NCBI RefSeq assembly: GCF_004115215.2
Contig: NC_041732.1
Span: 4,668,610 to 4,732,609 of the forward strand
Direction of reading: 5' to 3'
Length of the DNA stretch: 64,000 bases
Source of the DNA: Ornithorhynchus anatinus
Taxonomy: Eukaryota > Chordata > Mammalia > Monotremata > Ornithorhynchidae
Part shown: positions 22,086 through 34,000 of the stretch, piece by piece
How the letters are laid out: each line of letters begins with the position of its first letter
Position numbering within the stretch: position 1 is the first letter of the stretch
Translations under genes and position numbers: made by a program
The notes under the pieces: generated by a model
Database searches by the model: none
What the model saw: the letters and a program-made list of their open reading frames with translations, nothing else
Told to the model about the DNA's origin: nothing

Positions 22086-22359
22086 TTATTACCAGTGGGC
22101 GGCTATACAGCCCAAGATGCGGCTTCCCACTCTGCAGGGTCCAGTTTGTGTTGAAGTCCAGTCTCTCTTGGCCAAAAGTATTACTCTTAATTACTATTAA
22201 AGTCCAACCTGTGCGATTGTCCCCATGGCAAGGGGAAAGATGGATAAGTTGGGAAAGTGAGGGAGGCACTTTGGGTCACTGAAAAGCTTCCACCAAGAGG
22301 GACCCCATTTTCTTCGTTTTCAAAGAACTGCAGTAGGGAGGATGGAGGTTAGACTTTGG

Positions 22360-22705
22360 AAACGGATTCGAACCCATGACCTCTGACTCCCAAGCCCGGG
22401 CTCTTACCACTAAGTCACGCTGCTTCTCTGGACTGTAAGCTCGTTGTGGGCAGGAAAGGTGTCTAGTGAGTATCCTAGCGTGCTCTCCCAATCGCTTAGC
22501 ACAGTGCTCTGCACACGGGAAGCGCTCAATAAATACGACTGAATGGATGAAAATACATTGTGAAGATACATTGCTGTCCGTCTCCCCCTTTTAGACCGTG
22601 AGACCGTTGTCGGGCAGGGATTGTTTCTATCTGTTGCCAAATTGTCCATTCCAAGCGCTTAGTCCAGTGCTCTGCACACACATAAATACGAATGAATGAA
22701 TGAAT
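22360..22705. mobile_element. Mon-1 fragment and two L2 tails
   Basis: Mon-1 head (minus) 22360-22428, L2 tail (plus) 22430-22548 and a second L2 tail 22575-22710. The CpG island of ZNF575 starts right after. Confidence 0.75.
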
Positions 22706-22729
22706 GAATAAAAACGGCGGCGCGATCAG

Positions 22730-23840
22730 GGAGCTTTTGGTCTTTTGGCGCAGCGCGGCCACCGTAGACCGCCTGCCGCCGCAGCCCCCTACCCTTTTTT
22801 CGTTGGTGTTCGGCTTTCCTCCACCAGGGTGCGCTGTCCGCCCCTTTCCCGCGCGCGCTCCCGCGCCCCCTTCTCTTCAGCGCGCACGCGCACGTCCCCC
22901 TCTTCGGGGGGGAATGCGTCATGCGGACGTAACCCCCGTGCGTGCGCGCGCCCGCCAGTGCAGCCCCCGCAGCCCCGAGAGCAGCGCAGCAGCAGCGGCG
23001 GCGGGAGGGGCCCCGAGCCCCGCCCCCCCCCCGGGGAGGGGCCGCGCGGACAGGTGAGGGGGGGAGGGGGCGGGGAGGCACCGCGGGCCGCGGCCGCCCC
23101 GGCGGGATTCCCGGGGGCGCGCTCCGTGGCTTCCTCCCTGCGGGGACGGGGGGAGGACGCCTGGGTCCGGGGGAGGAGAACGGGGTGTGGAGGTGGGGGG
23201 GGGGGGGGGGAAGGGTCGCGGAGGACAGCCCCGGACTGCGGCTCCCCTTTGCTCGTCCTCCCAGCTGCCTCCCCGCTGGGGATGAGGCCGGGCCGCGGGG
23301 GAGAGAGGAGTTAACGGGGCCTCCATGGCCCTCGCCTAGGACCGGACTGCAGGTAACCCCGGCGGGGCCCGCCCCCGGCGCGCGCATGCCCCTCCCCGAT
23401 CAGTTAGGCCCCGCCCCCGGCGCGCGAGACACGCCCCCGTCATGCGCATGCCCCTTCCCTGTCACGTAGGCCCCGCCCCCGGCGCGCGCAGGACACGCCT
23501 CGGTCTCGTAGGCCCCGCCCCCGATGCGTGGACACGCCCCCCGGCGCGCGCACGACTCGTCCCCGTCAGTTAGGCCCCGCCCTCAGCGCGCGCATTCCCC
23601 GTCGCGTGGGCCCCGCCCTCAGCGCGCGCAAGACACGCCCCGTCGCGCGCCTGCCCCGCCTCCCTCATCTAGGCCCCGCCCCAACCCTGACGTCACACCC
23701 CGACCGCTCGGGCCCCGCCCCCACCGCCGCAGGCCTGGGCCCAGGCGTCGGGGCGCCCTCGACGGTCCCCATCCCCGGCCCGACGGTCCCCATCCCCGGC
23801 CCGCAGGTGTGGGTGGCCCGGGGCCCGGCCGCCGCCGACC
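22730..23840 (+). promoter_or_regulatory. ZNF575: ZNF575 CpG-island promoter and 5' non-coding exon
   Basis: A dense CpG region begins right after the last L2 tail (about 22705). A CAG/GTGAGG donor at 23053/23054 could end a non-coding first exon, to be joined to the acceptor at 23816. An SP1-like GC-box array fills 23350-23740. No TATA box was seen. Just upstream of the acceptor, a 21-base unit beginning GACGGTCCCC is duplicated in tandem (about 23760-23802). Confidence 0.6.
23350..23740 (+). repeat. GC-box array 5' of ZNF575 coding start
   Basis: About eight diverged units of 40-60 bases, each with TAGGCCCCGCCC and (C)GGCGCGCGCA and often GACACGCCCC. It lies between the putative non-coding exon and the coding exon. 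Confidence 0.8.
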
Positions 23841-24739
23841 ATGCTGGAGCGAGGAGACCAGGCGGCCGGCGGCAGCGGGAGGACCCCCGTGGACAAGGAC
23901 CCCGGCCTGACCAACGGAGGGGGTGAGAGGCGGGACGGGTGGCCCGGGACGGGACGGGGCGGCGGGGCCGCCCCTCGCCCCTCGCCTCTCCCCCCTCACC
24001 CCTCGCCTCTCCCCTCCGCTCAGCCTCCCGTAAAGCCAAGCCGAAGCGGAGCCGGCCCCCCGAGTCCGGGCCGGCGGGCGGGCGGGGGCCGGGGCCGGCG
24101 CCGCCCTCGCGCGCCCGCCGCCCGCCGCCCCCCCAGCGTCCCCACCGCTGCCCGGACTGCGACAAGAGCTTCTCCTACCCGTCCAAGCTGGCCACGCACC
24201 GGCTGGCCCACGGCGGCCAGCGGCCCCACCCGTGCCCCGAGTGCCCCAAGTCCTTCTCCTACCCCTCCAAGCTGGCCGCCCACCGCCTCACCCACAGCGG
24301 GCACCGTCCCTTCCCCTGCCCGGACTGTCCCAAGGCCTTCGGCCACCGCTCCAAGCTGGCGGCCCACCGCTGGACCCACTCCCCGGCCCGCCCCTACCCC
24401 TGCCCCGACTGCCCCAAGTCCTTCTGCTACCCGTCCAAGCTGGCCGCCCACCGCCACACCCACGCCGGGGGCGCCCGCCCCTACCCCTGCCCGCTCTGCC
24501 CCAAGTCCTTCTGCTACCCGTCCAAGCTGGCCGCCCACCAGCAGCGGCACGGGGCGGCCGCCGGCGCCGCCGGCCCCTCGCCGGCCCCCCCGGCGCCCGC
24601 GGCCCGGGAGGCGGCCGCCCCGCACCGCTGCCCCGCCTGCGGCCAGGGCTTCGGCCAGAGGCGGCTCCTGGCCCTGCACCAGAGGAGCCACCGTGGCGAG
24701 GCCAAGGCGGGCAAAGGAGCCAAGGCGGAGCGGGCCTGA
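23841..24739 (+). CDS. ZNF575: ZNF575, six-finger C2H2 zinc-finger protein
   Basis: Two coding exons, 23841-23922 and 24024-24739, encode 265 residues with one phase-1 intron of 101 bases. A basic Pro/Arg-rich segment (residues 28-67) is followed by five regularly spaced C2H2 fingers starting at C70, C98, C126, C154 and C183, then a 24-residue Ala/Pro linker and a sixth finger at C230-H250. The finger cores repeat YPSKLA(A/T)H, and the ladder HRCPDCDKSFSYPSKL is a close match to human ZNF575 (245 aa). No KRAB or SCAN domain is present. The protein is presumably a nuclear DNA-binding factor; targets are unknown. The ATG sits in GACCATGC, and its exon is preceded by an acceptor ending at 23816, so a non-coding first exon upstream is likely, with a donor at 23054. 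The 3' end faces XRCC1 tail-to-tail. Confidence 0.96.
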
Positions 24740-24863
24740 CCCCCTCGCCGGCCCCCCGCCTCCCCCGTCCCCCTCCACCCGGCCCTGCTCGCCCCTCAGC
24801 CGCCGCCAGCTTTCGGTCCCCGTCCCTCCCCCCCCCCGCCCCGCTCGCCCCTCGCCCTGTGCC

Positions 24864-24869
24864 AATAAA
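24864..24869 (+). terminator. ZNF575: ZNF575 polyadenylation signal
   Basis: AATAAA 125 bases after the ZNF575 stop. The opposing XRCC1 signal lies only about 115 bases further on. Confidence 0.85.
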
Positions 24870-24984
24870 CGGATGCGATTTCTACGAGCCGGGGTCCGCG
24901 TCGGCCGCCGGGGGGAGGGCGGAGGGGATGCGGCGGCGGACAGACATCCACACGACCGGCCGGCTACTCGGCGGGCTCCCGCTC

Positions 24985-24990
24985 TTTATT
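24985..24990 (-). terminator. XRCC1: XRCC1 polyadenylation signal
   Basis: AATAAA on the minus strand, about 90 bases after the XRCC1 stop codon at 25079. Confidence 0.85.
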
Positions 24991-25078
24991 GGCCCGCCCC
25001 ATTCGGACGAAGGGCCGGACCAGGCTCCCTCCGGGCGGGCGGGGAGGAGGAGGAGGAGGAGGGAGGCCCCGCCGCCCC

Positions 25079-28000
25079 TCAGACCTGGGGCACCACCCCG
25101 TAGAGCTGATGGGGCAGCAGCTTCTGGCGCTCGTTGCAGCTGTAGATCCAGCGGGGCCGGACGAAGGCCAGGGAGGGGTTGTCGGCCAGGGCCTGGCGGG
25201 GGGAGGCGAGATCCGGGTCAGACAGACCTCCCGAGATGGGGGGGCCTGAGGCGCCACACGAGAGGAGTTGGGAACGGGGGTGCCTACGCTTCGATTCAGT
25301 CGTATCCATTGAGCGCTCACTGTGTGCACAACACTGTACGAAGCGCTCGCAGGAAGGGAAATCGGTGGGGGGAGAAATCCTGGGAGGAATGCGGGGGGGG
25401 GGGGGGGGCTTCTTCCCTGCCCCCTCCCCACACCTCCTCACCTCTTCAAAGCTGGGGTCCCAGTCCTGAGCCGTGATTACGAACTGCACCTTCTCACTCA
25501 TATAGTCCTCCAGCTCCCTGGCGGGAGAAGGGAGAGAAGGGGAGGAGGACGGGCAGCTGAGCCCAAGGTCCGCTCCGGCCCACCCTTGCTCCCCGGGACC
25601 TCGGACCACGGCTCCTTCCTCTCCGCTACCCCGGCGGGGGTCACCTTTCTCCCTCGCCCTCCTTGCTCCCACGGGACCTCAAGGCCCCGGGTGGTCCCCC
25701 ACCTTACCCGTTGAAGGCTGTGACGTAGCGGACCAGTAGTCTTCGCTCCTGGCCTGGAAATTCTCCGTAGAGGAAGAAATGTTTGCCCTGGAAAAAGTCT
25801 GAGGACGGGGCGGAAGGCGGGACCACTGTATTAAGCACTTAGTACAGCGCCCCGCACACCGTACGCGCTCAATCAATACGAGCGAATGAACCGGGGGAAG
25901 TGCCCTCCCACGCCGCCTCCCGTCACGGGCCTGGGGCAGGACTCGCACAGCTTGGAGGTCTCCTGGAGGGGGTGCTGAGGGTGTGGGGCGATGGCGCGGG
26001 GGAGAAGGGGTGGGGGTACCTGGGAGTTGGGGGATGGGCAGGTCAGGGGTCTCCGTCTCCTCGTTGTCTGTGTTCTCGTCGGTTGAGCCCCCGTAGGGGT
26101 CTTCACCGTTCTTGACCTCCTCTGGGGGCCTCTTCCGACTCCTCAGTTCTGCCACCCTAAGCGAGCCCGGGACCCGGCAGCCATGCCTAGGCTCCGTTCC
26201 CCGTCGGCCCCCCTCTCCCCCCACCACGGCCCCCCGCCACCAACGCCTCCTCCCTCCCCCCCCTCGGCGGCCCACCTTCTCAGCTCGTCTTCGGTGTCCC
26301 CCGAATCCTCCGCCCCGTCGTCCCGTCCGTCTGAGACCAGAAACCCCGTCAGTTCACCGTTCCTCCCTCCCCTCCTAGCTCCCGCAGGTTCCCCCGCCCC
26401 CGGCTCGAAATAATAACCGTGACGGTATCCGTTAGGCGGTTAGGACGGGCCAAGCCCCGTCCGAAGCGCTGGGGTGGATACGAGCCGATCATGTGGACGC
26501 GGTCCCGGTCCCTCAGCGGGCTCACGGTCTTAATCCCCGTTTTGCAGAGGAGGGAACTGAGGCCCGGAGGAGTGATGCGGCTTGCCCAAGGTCGCACGGC
26601 AGAGAAGTGGTGGAACTGGGATTAGAACCCGGGTCCTTCTGACTCGCGGGCCCGGGCCCTATCCGCTAGGTCGTGGCTCGTCCCCCTCAACCCCGTTTCC
26701 TCGGAAATCGAGTCACCCTGCCCGTGCCACTTCCCCGAAGACCCAGGGTCCGGCCGGCCTCCCTCCCCGCGACTAAGGGACTCACCTGACTGCTCGCCCT
26801 CAGAACCCGTGTCCCCGTCCCGGGCAGAAGGGGCCGACTGGGTCTCCTCTGGGGTTTGGGGCCCGGGGGGAGAACCGGCTCTCGCCGGCCGGGGCTGGGG
26901 CTGGTGGTTGGCCTGGGGCCGCTGAGGGCCGGACACGGGAGGAAGCGGGGAAGGAGGTGTCAGTGGAGAGCGGGTCTGGATGCCCTCCACCCGCCCCGAC
27001 TTAATAAGGGGGTTCGGCTACCTTGCGGGGAGCCCGAGGTGCCTCTTCCTCGCTGCTGCCATCCTCCTCCTCCTCCTCCTCCTCCTCCTCCTCTTCCTCC
27101 TCACTGCTGGATCTGGGTCCTGCCATGAGGTACCTGGGGATAGGAGGCTGGGTTGGGGGGCGGCCAAGGGTGAAGGGTTTGGGGGGCAGGAAACAGGGGA
27201 GAGAGGAAAGGGGGGAGAGAGGGCTGCCTAAATGGGCACAAGGGGGAGGATCAAGACAGGCGAAATACCTGCTCTCCTTCCTTAGACTGTGAGCCCCATG
27301 TTGGACAGGGACTGTGTCCGAATTTCTTTGCGTCTATCCCAGTGCTCGGCACAGAGAAAGCGCTTCTTGTTATTATTATTAATAACCATAATAATAATAG
27401 TGGTATTTGTTAAGCACTCACTCTGTGCCAGGCACCTTGCTAAGTGCTGGGGTGGATCCAAGCAAATCGGGTTGGACACAGTCCCTGTCCCATCCGGGGG
27501 CTCACGTTTCAATCCCCATTTTACCGACGAGGGATCTGAGGCCCAGAGAAGTGAAGTGACTTGCCCCAGGTCACCCAGCAGACAAGTGGCGGAGCCGAGA
27601 CTAGAACTCATGACCTTCTGCCTCCCAGGCCGGCGCTCTACCCACTAGGCCACGCTTAACCAACACCACCGTTACGAGGCTGACGACGCAGGGGTCAGGG
27701 TGGAGGCCAGGGGGTCACAAGGGCAGCCCTCGGCGTCGGCGGGCACCTCCCGCCGCCCGGTCCGGCCCCCGGCCGGCGGGACTCTCGGGCAGAGGGGGAG
27801 GGAAGAGGAACGCCACCCACGGCCTCCGGCTTCCTCCCGGCGGCCAGGGTCAGGGCCGCTCCGGGCGGCGGGACCCTCGGGCCAGGGAGCCGTGCCCGGG
27901 GCGCGGGGCGGACTCACCGCCGGCAGGGCAGCCGTCGCCGGGTCCGATGGCAGTCCAGCACCCACTCCTTGCGCACGATCCGCCCGCCCCGGCTCAGCAC

Positions 28001-31000
28001 CGCGCTGTACTTGGGGGTGTTGGCGAAGGCACAGCTGCGGGAGGAGACGGACGCAGGTCAGATTCCTCGCTGCCCACCCCGAGCCCGAAGCATGAGGGTG
28101 CTCTTGCGAGAATAGTAATTAAGAATCGTGGCATTTATTAAGTGCTTACTATGTGCCAGGCACTGTACTACTACTAAGAAGAAGAATTATGGCACTTATT
28201 AAGTGCTTACTATTGGCAGGCACCGTACTAAGCGCTGGGGTAGATGCAAGCAGAGCGGGTTGGATTCAGTCCCTGTCCCACGTGAGGCTCACAGTTTCAT
28301 TCTCCATTTTACAGATGAGGGAACTGAGGCCCAGAGAAGTGAAGTGACTTGCCTAAGGTCACCCAGCAGACAAGTGGCGGAGCAGGGATTAGAACCCGTG
28401 CCCTTCTGACTCCCAGGCCCGTGCTCTAGCCACTGCGCCACGCCGCTTCTCCAAACGCTGGGGTGGTTACCGGGTAATTGGCGATTGGGTTGGACACAGT
28501 CTGAATCCCCTATTTTACAGACGCGGTAACTAGCCCAGAGAAGTGAAGCGACTCGCCCACAGTCACCCAGCAGACAAGGGGCGGAGGCGGTATTAGAACC
28601 CAGGTCCTCCTGACTCCCAGGCCCGGGCTCTACCTACTAGGCCACGGGAGGAGGGGCCGCCGGGGTGGGTAGGCCCGGCTCGCCCGCGCGAAGGGTAGCG
28701 GAGGGAGGGCGAGGGCACGTACATGAGGTGGGTGCTGTCGGCGGTCCAGTCGGGCCGGTACTTGGCGCCCATCTCCAGCGCCTTGTCCCGCAGCTCGGAG
28801 CGGAACGGGTTCTGGAAGCCACTCAGTACCACCACCACCCCCGCCAGGACCTGCCCCAGCTCCGCGCCGCCGCCCCGGGGCCTCCCCGGCGGCCCCCTCC
28901 TCTCTCCCGAGGCCTTGCCCCCGGCCGCCGGGGGCACCGGGGGCACCTCGGCCGCCGGAGGAGGGGCGGCTGGAGAGACGGACGAGAAGGGCACAGCGGT
29001 CAGCGCCGCCCCCGCCACCCCGAGGCCCCGCCACCTGCCTCCCCCCAGGCCCTTCCCTCCGCCACCTCTAGCTTTCTTGGGGGCCGAGGGTGTGGTACGA
29101 GCTGGGGGGGTCGGGGGTTTCCTGGGTCCCCCGGGCTCCTCTCTGCTCGGCTCCAGCTTCCTCTTGCCGGTGGCAGGCTCCTGGGGTGGAGAAGCCTGCG
29201 TCACCCTCTCCCCTGGATCCCTCCCCTCCTATTACTTCTATTAATGTCTGCCTCCCCCTCTAGACCCGTAAGCTCGTTGGGGGGGAGGGAACGTGTCTGT
29301 TTATTGTTCTGTTGTAAGTAACGACGGTACCTGTTAAGCGCTTACTACGTGTCGAACGCTGTTCTAAGTGCCGGGGTAGGTACGAGTTAATCCGGTCGGA
29401 CACAGTCCCCGTCCCGCACGGGGGCTCACGCTCTTAATCCCCATTTTACAGATGAGGGAACTGAAGAGCAGGGAATCGAAGCGACTTCTCCGAGGTCACG
29501 CGGCACACTCGGAAGGGCTTCGTTTGGTGCTCCGCACACGGTAAGCGCTCAATGAATTCAAGTGACCGACGGGCCGCCCCGAGAGGCCGCCTTCGACTCA
29601 TCCGCAGCCGCTGACCTCGCCCCGGATCGGATTCCCCTCCTCGTCTCTAGCCCTGCGTTCTTCCCCGGCCCCCTCCCGCCTAGCTTCTTCCCCGAGGGTC
29701 CCCCGCATCCCCCTGCATCGCTGCAGGCGAAAGCGGCCCCGGGGGCTTCGGTCGGGCTGGCTCCCCTCACCTTGTTGCTGCTGCTGCTGCTGCTGCTGCT
29801 GGGAGGAGGCTTGGTGACAGGGGGCGGGGGAGACGGGGTCGGGGTGGGCTCCGTAGCCTGGAGAGTGGCGGCTGCATAGCTGGGGCCCGGCTGGCCGCCG
29901 GCGGGGCCTGAGGGGGGAAAAGAGGGTCAGGGACCCAGGTGTCCGGCCGCCCCGTCCCCCGCACCCCGGGCGTCAGCTCACCTGGAGAGGTCTTCCCGAC
30001 CCTGCTGAAGAACAGGGCCCCGGGGCGCAGGGAGCCGCCCCCGCCATCTTCCTCCTTGACCAGGAACTGGCCCAGCTTGGTCAGCCTCTGGGAAGGCACA
30101 GGGTCAGGGCGGCGCCGAGCGGCCGGGGAGGACGGGACACGGAGTCACGGCCGCCGGGGGAGAGCGAGGCGGGGCCGGGGTCTCACCGGACTCGGGGCCC
30201 CCGTCTCCTCCTTGTCGGGGGGGCTGTGGAAGCGCACAAAGGAGAGTCCGTAGGCAGCGTCCTGAGAGGGGGCAACAAGACAGCGAAGGGGATGACGGTC
30301 TTGCGCCGCGGCCGGCCGCGGCGTCCCCGCCTCCGGGGCCCGGCGCCTCCCGGCCGGGCTCCCTCGGTGACCGCCCCCCGGCCCCCGCACCTTGCTGTAG
30401 GGCTGGCTACACACCAGCTTGACCCGGTCCCAGCGTTTCTCGGCCACGGTCCGGACCAGCTTGTCGGGGCCGAACAGCCGGACCCGGTTGGGGTTGGAGT
30501 TGCTGCGGCTCTCGGAGGGCGACATGAAGGACGAGGTGACCAGCAGGACCTGTGGGCGATAGGGGATGATGATGATTGTGGTGTTTGTTAAACGCCTACT
30601 ATGTGTCAGGCACTGTACTAAGCGCTGGGGTAGATTCGTTCGTTCAGTCGTATTTACTGAGAGCCTACTGGGTGCACAGTACTAAGTGCTGGGGAGAGTA
30701 CAATATAACAACAGACACATTCCTGCCCGCAACATGCTCACAGTCTTGAAGGGGAGACAGACGTTAATATAAATAGATAAATTAGAGCTATAGACCTATG
30801 TGCTGTGGGGATGGGAGGATGAACGAAGGAGCAAGTGAGAGCAGCACAGAATGGAATGGGCGAAGAGGAGAGGGCTTAGTCAGGGAAGGCTTCTTGGAGG
30901 AGAGGTGCCCTCGATAAGGCTTTGAAGTGGGGGTAAATACAAGCTCATCAGGTTGGACACAGTCCCTGGCCCACACGGGGTTCACAGTCTTAATCCCCAT

Positions 31001-34000
31001 TTTACAGATGAGGTAACTGAGGCCCAGAGAAGTGAAGGGACTGACCCGAGGTCACACAGCAGACAAGGGGCAGATCCGGGAATCGAACCCAAGTCCTCCT
31101 GACTCCTAGGCCCGGGCTCCGTCCACTGGGCGCATTGCTTCTGGGCTTCACACCCGGCCCAAGGCTCTCCCCGGCCACCCAGAAACACTCATGACTAGAA
31201 CTCCCGCCCCCTGTGCCCCCGTACGCTGAGGGCACCCTCACCTCGTAGTCCTGCTCGCCGTCCCCGGCGGATCGGCCCGCCAGCACCTCCACGAACGCCG
31301 ATCCATCGTTGCCGATGTCGAGGCTGTGAATCTGCTCCTCCTTCTCAAACTGCAGGCCGTGATCATGACAAAAATAAGAATTGTGACATTTTTTAAGCAC
31401 TAACTACGTGCCGGGCTCCGGACTAAACGCTGAAGTGGATACAAGCGGTTCGGGTTGGACACAGTCCTGATCCCACATGGGGCTCTCAGTCTCGATCCCC
31501 CATTTTAGAGATGAGGTGATTGAGGCTCAGAGGAGTGAAGTGACTTACCCACGACCACACAGCAGCAGACAAGTGGGAGCCGGGATGAGAACCCACAGCT
31601 TTCTCTCAGGCCCGGTCTCTATCCAGGCCACGATCCCCCTCCTCCATCACCACCCATGCCCCCAGAGCCCTGGAGAGACTCCTAACCACTCCGCGGCCCC
31701 TCTCCCCGGTAAAAGCCTCCGCCTCTTCCAGGAAGCCTTCCCAAATCAATCCAACGGGCTCCCGCCGACGTCCACCTTCACCTGCTTGGAGGTTTGTTCG
31801 GCCGGGCCCCCCCGGAAGCGCTGTCGTGTGTTTGACGGCTTCTCCCTACCCGACTCCACCGTTTCCATCGCCCAAGGCAGGGACCGTGTCTTCTGGCTTG
31901 GACTGTGCCTTCCGGCCAGGTGGGCTCAGGCACTTCTAGTGGAATGTGTGTATCCATCGTGCCCCGAACCCCCATCAGACGGGAAGCTCTTCTCGGTCTC
32001 TCTTTCAATCGAGAGTACTGAGTCCTTATGGGGTGCAGAACACTTGGCAGGGCATGTAGCCTCTGAAGACACTTTTAAGACACTCAAGCAACTCATGGGA
32101 GAAGTCCGAGTTTAACGTAACCGGCACGTGAGCTGGATGCTCTCTCCCCCACCGGACTGTAAACCCCTTGGGTGTATTCTGGATAATAAAAATAATAATT
32201 ATGGCATTTGTTAGGCACTTACGATGTGCCCAGGCTCTGTCCTAAGTACAGGGGTGGAGACAGGCAAATCAGGTTGGACTTAGTCCCTGTCCCACGCGGG
32301 GCTCACGGTCTCAACCCCCATTTTGCAGATGAGAGAACTGAGGCACAGGGAAGTGGCCTGCCCAAGGCCACAGAGCAGACAAATGGCGGAGCCGGGATTA
32401 GAACCCATGACCTTCTGACTCCCAGGCCCGTGCTCTATCCACTAGGCCATGCCGCTTCTCCCCAGGGCCTAGCACACACTGAGAGTTGGCCGATTAGCAG
32501 TCCAGGCCCTGTGGAATTTACTCAATCGAATCAGTTCTGACTAGAGGGCTTTACAGTCTCGAAAGACACCAGTTAGTCGGTCATATTTATTGAGCGCTTA
32601 CTGCGCGCAGAACACCGTACTATGCGCTTGGGAGTACGATACGACAATAAAGCAGATTCCCGGCCCACAACAAGCTTACAGTCTAGAGGGGGAAACGGAT
32701 ATTAACGTAAATAAACTATAGATGTGAACATAAACGTTGTGGGGCTGCAAGGGGGTGATGAATAAAGGGACCAAGTCAAGGTGACGCAAAGGAGAGGGAA
32801 AAGAGGAAAGGAGGGGCTTAGGGAAGGCTCCTTGGAGGAAATGTGCCTTCAAGAAGGCTTTGAAGCAGGGACAGTAGTTGTCTGTCAGGCAGAGGGAGGA
32901 TATGGACGAGAGGCTGGCGGCGAGTCAGATGAGATGGAGAGACGGTGAGCAGGCTGGCGTTAGAGGGGTGCAGTGTGCGGGCTGGTTCGTAGTAGGAGAG
33001 ATAGGAGGGGATTGAGAGCACGCACACCCAGAAATGGAGACGATTCGATCACTGGTTACCCATGAACGCAGCCAGGGAGGAGAGGGAGCCGGCAGGGACG
33101 CTGGTAAACCGGGGAAGGCTCCCTGCAGCAGGTGGGCTTTGAGCTGAGACCGAAAGGATTGGAGGTTTGGGGCCACGGGGCACCCGGTCAGAGCACTTGG
33201 CGGTGGCGGGGGTGGTCTGAAAGGGGAGAGGGACGGGATCCCGGCCCCCGGGAGATGGGTCTGGGGGCAGAAGACGGGACGGTCACGGAGCAGATGGAGA
33301 AGGGCGCACGTCCGAGTGCAGGCGACGGACCCTAGCTCCAAGGCCTGGGGCCTGGAGGGAGAGAGGCGGCTGGGGGGGCCTCGGCCGTCCCTCCCCGTTC
33401 CTCACCTGCAGGATGACGGAGATCTGCTTCTCCCCGGCTTTCCCCGCCCTCCACTTGCGGTAGGTATCGGCCTTCAGCAGGTTCTCTGCCGAGTGAGTCT
33501 GGGGGAGGAACGGGGAAGAGGGGGGGCTCGTGGCGCTAGCCCTCCCTCGGCGGGGCTCGGGGCTCGCCCGGGACCCCTCCCCGCACCCGGACCCGCACCC
33601 GCTCCCTAGGCCGGGGCCACCCCCGGGACCTCTCCCAGGGTCCAAAAGCCACGGCTGGGGGGGGGGGGGGTCGGGATCGTCCCTTAGAAGGAACCTATAG
33701 GAGCCCCTTGTCCCCTACATCACTCCTCTCCTCGGAAGTTTCTTAAAACCGGAAGGTGGTGGGCCCACTCTCCCCGGAAATCCCCTATAGCCGGCTCCCC
33801 TTCGCCCTGGAAAGTCACCCATAGCCGGGCTCCTCGTCTCCCCGGGAAGCCCCCAGAGCCAGCTCCCTTTCTCCCCGGAAATTCCCCTCTAGCCGGCTGC
33901 CCTCTCCCACGAAAATTCCCCTATAGCCGCCCCCCCCCCCGCGCTCCCTGGAAAAACACCTATAGGGAGCTGATCGTCTCCCCGGAAAGCCCCCCAAAGC

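Noticed and set aside
24020-24865. 281-codon minus-strand frame opposite ZNF575
   Set aside because: Mirror of the zinc-finger repeat; the plus strand gives regular C2H2 fingers.
23841-25103. 420-codon frame starting at the ZNF575 ATG
   Set aside because: Reads through the 101-base intron into a shifted frame in which no finger survives. The spliced frame is clearly correct.
28593-29204. Single long exon combining XRCC1 exons 8 and 9
   Set aside because: The open frame spans an intron; consensus donor at 29065 and acceptor at 28970 remove it in phase and match the human exon structure.
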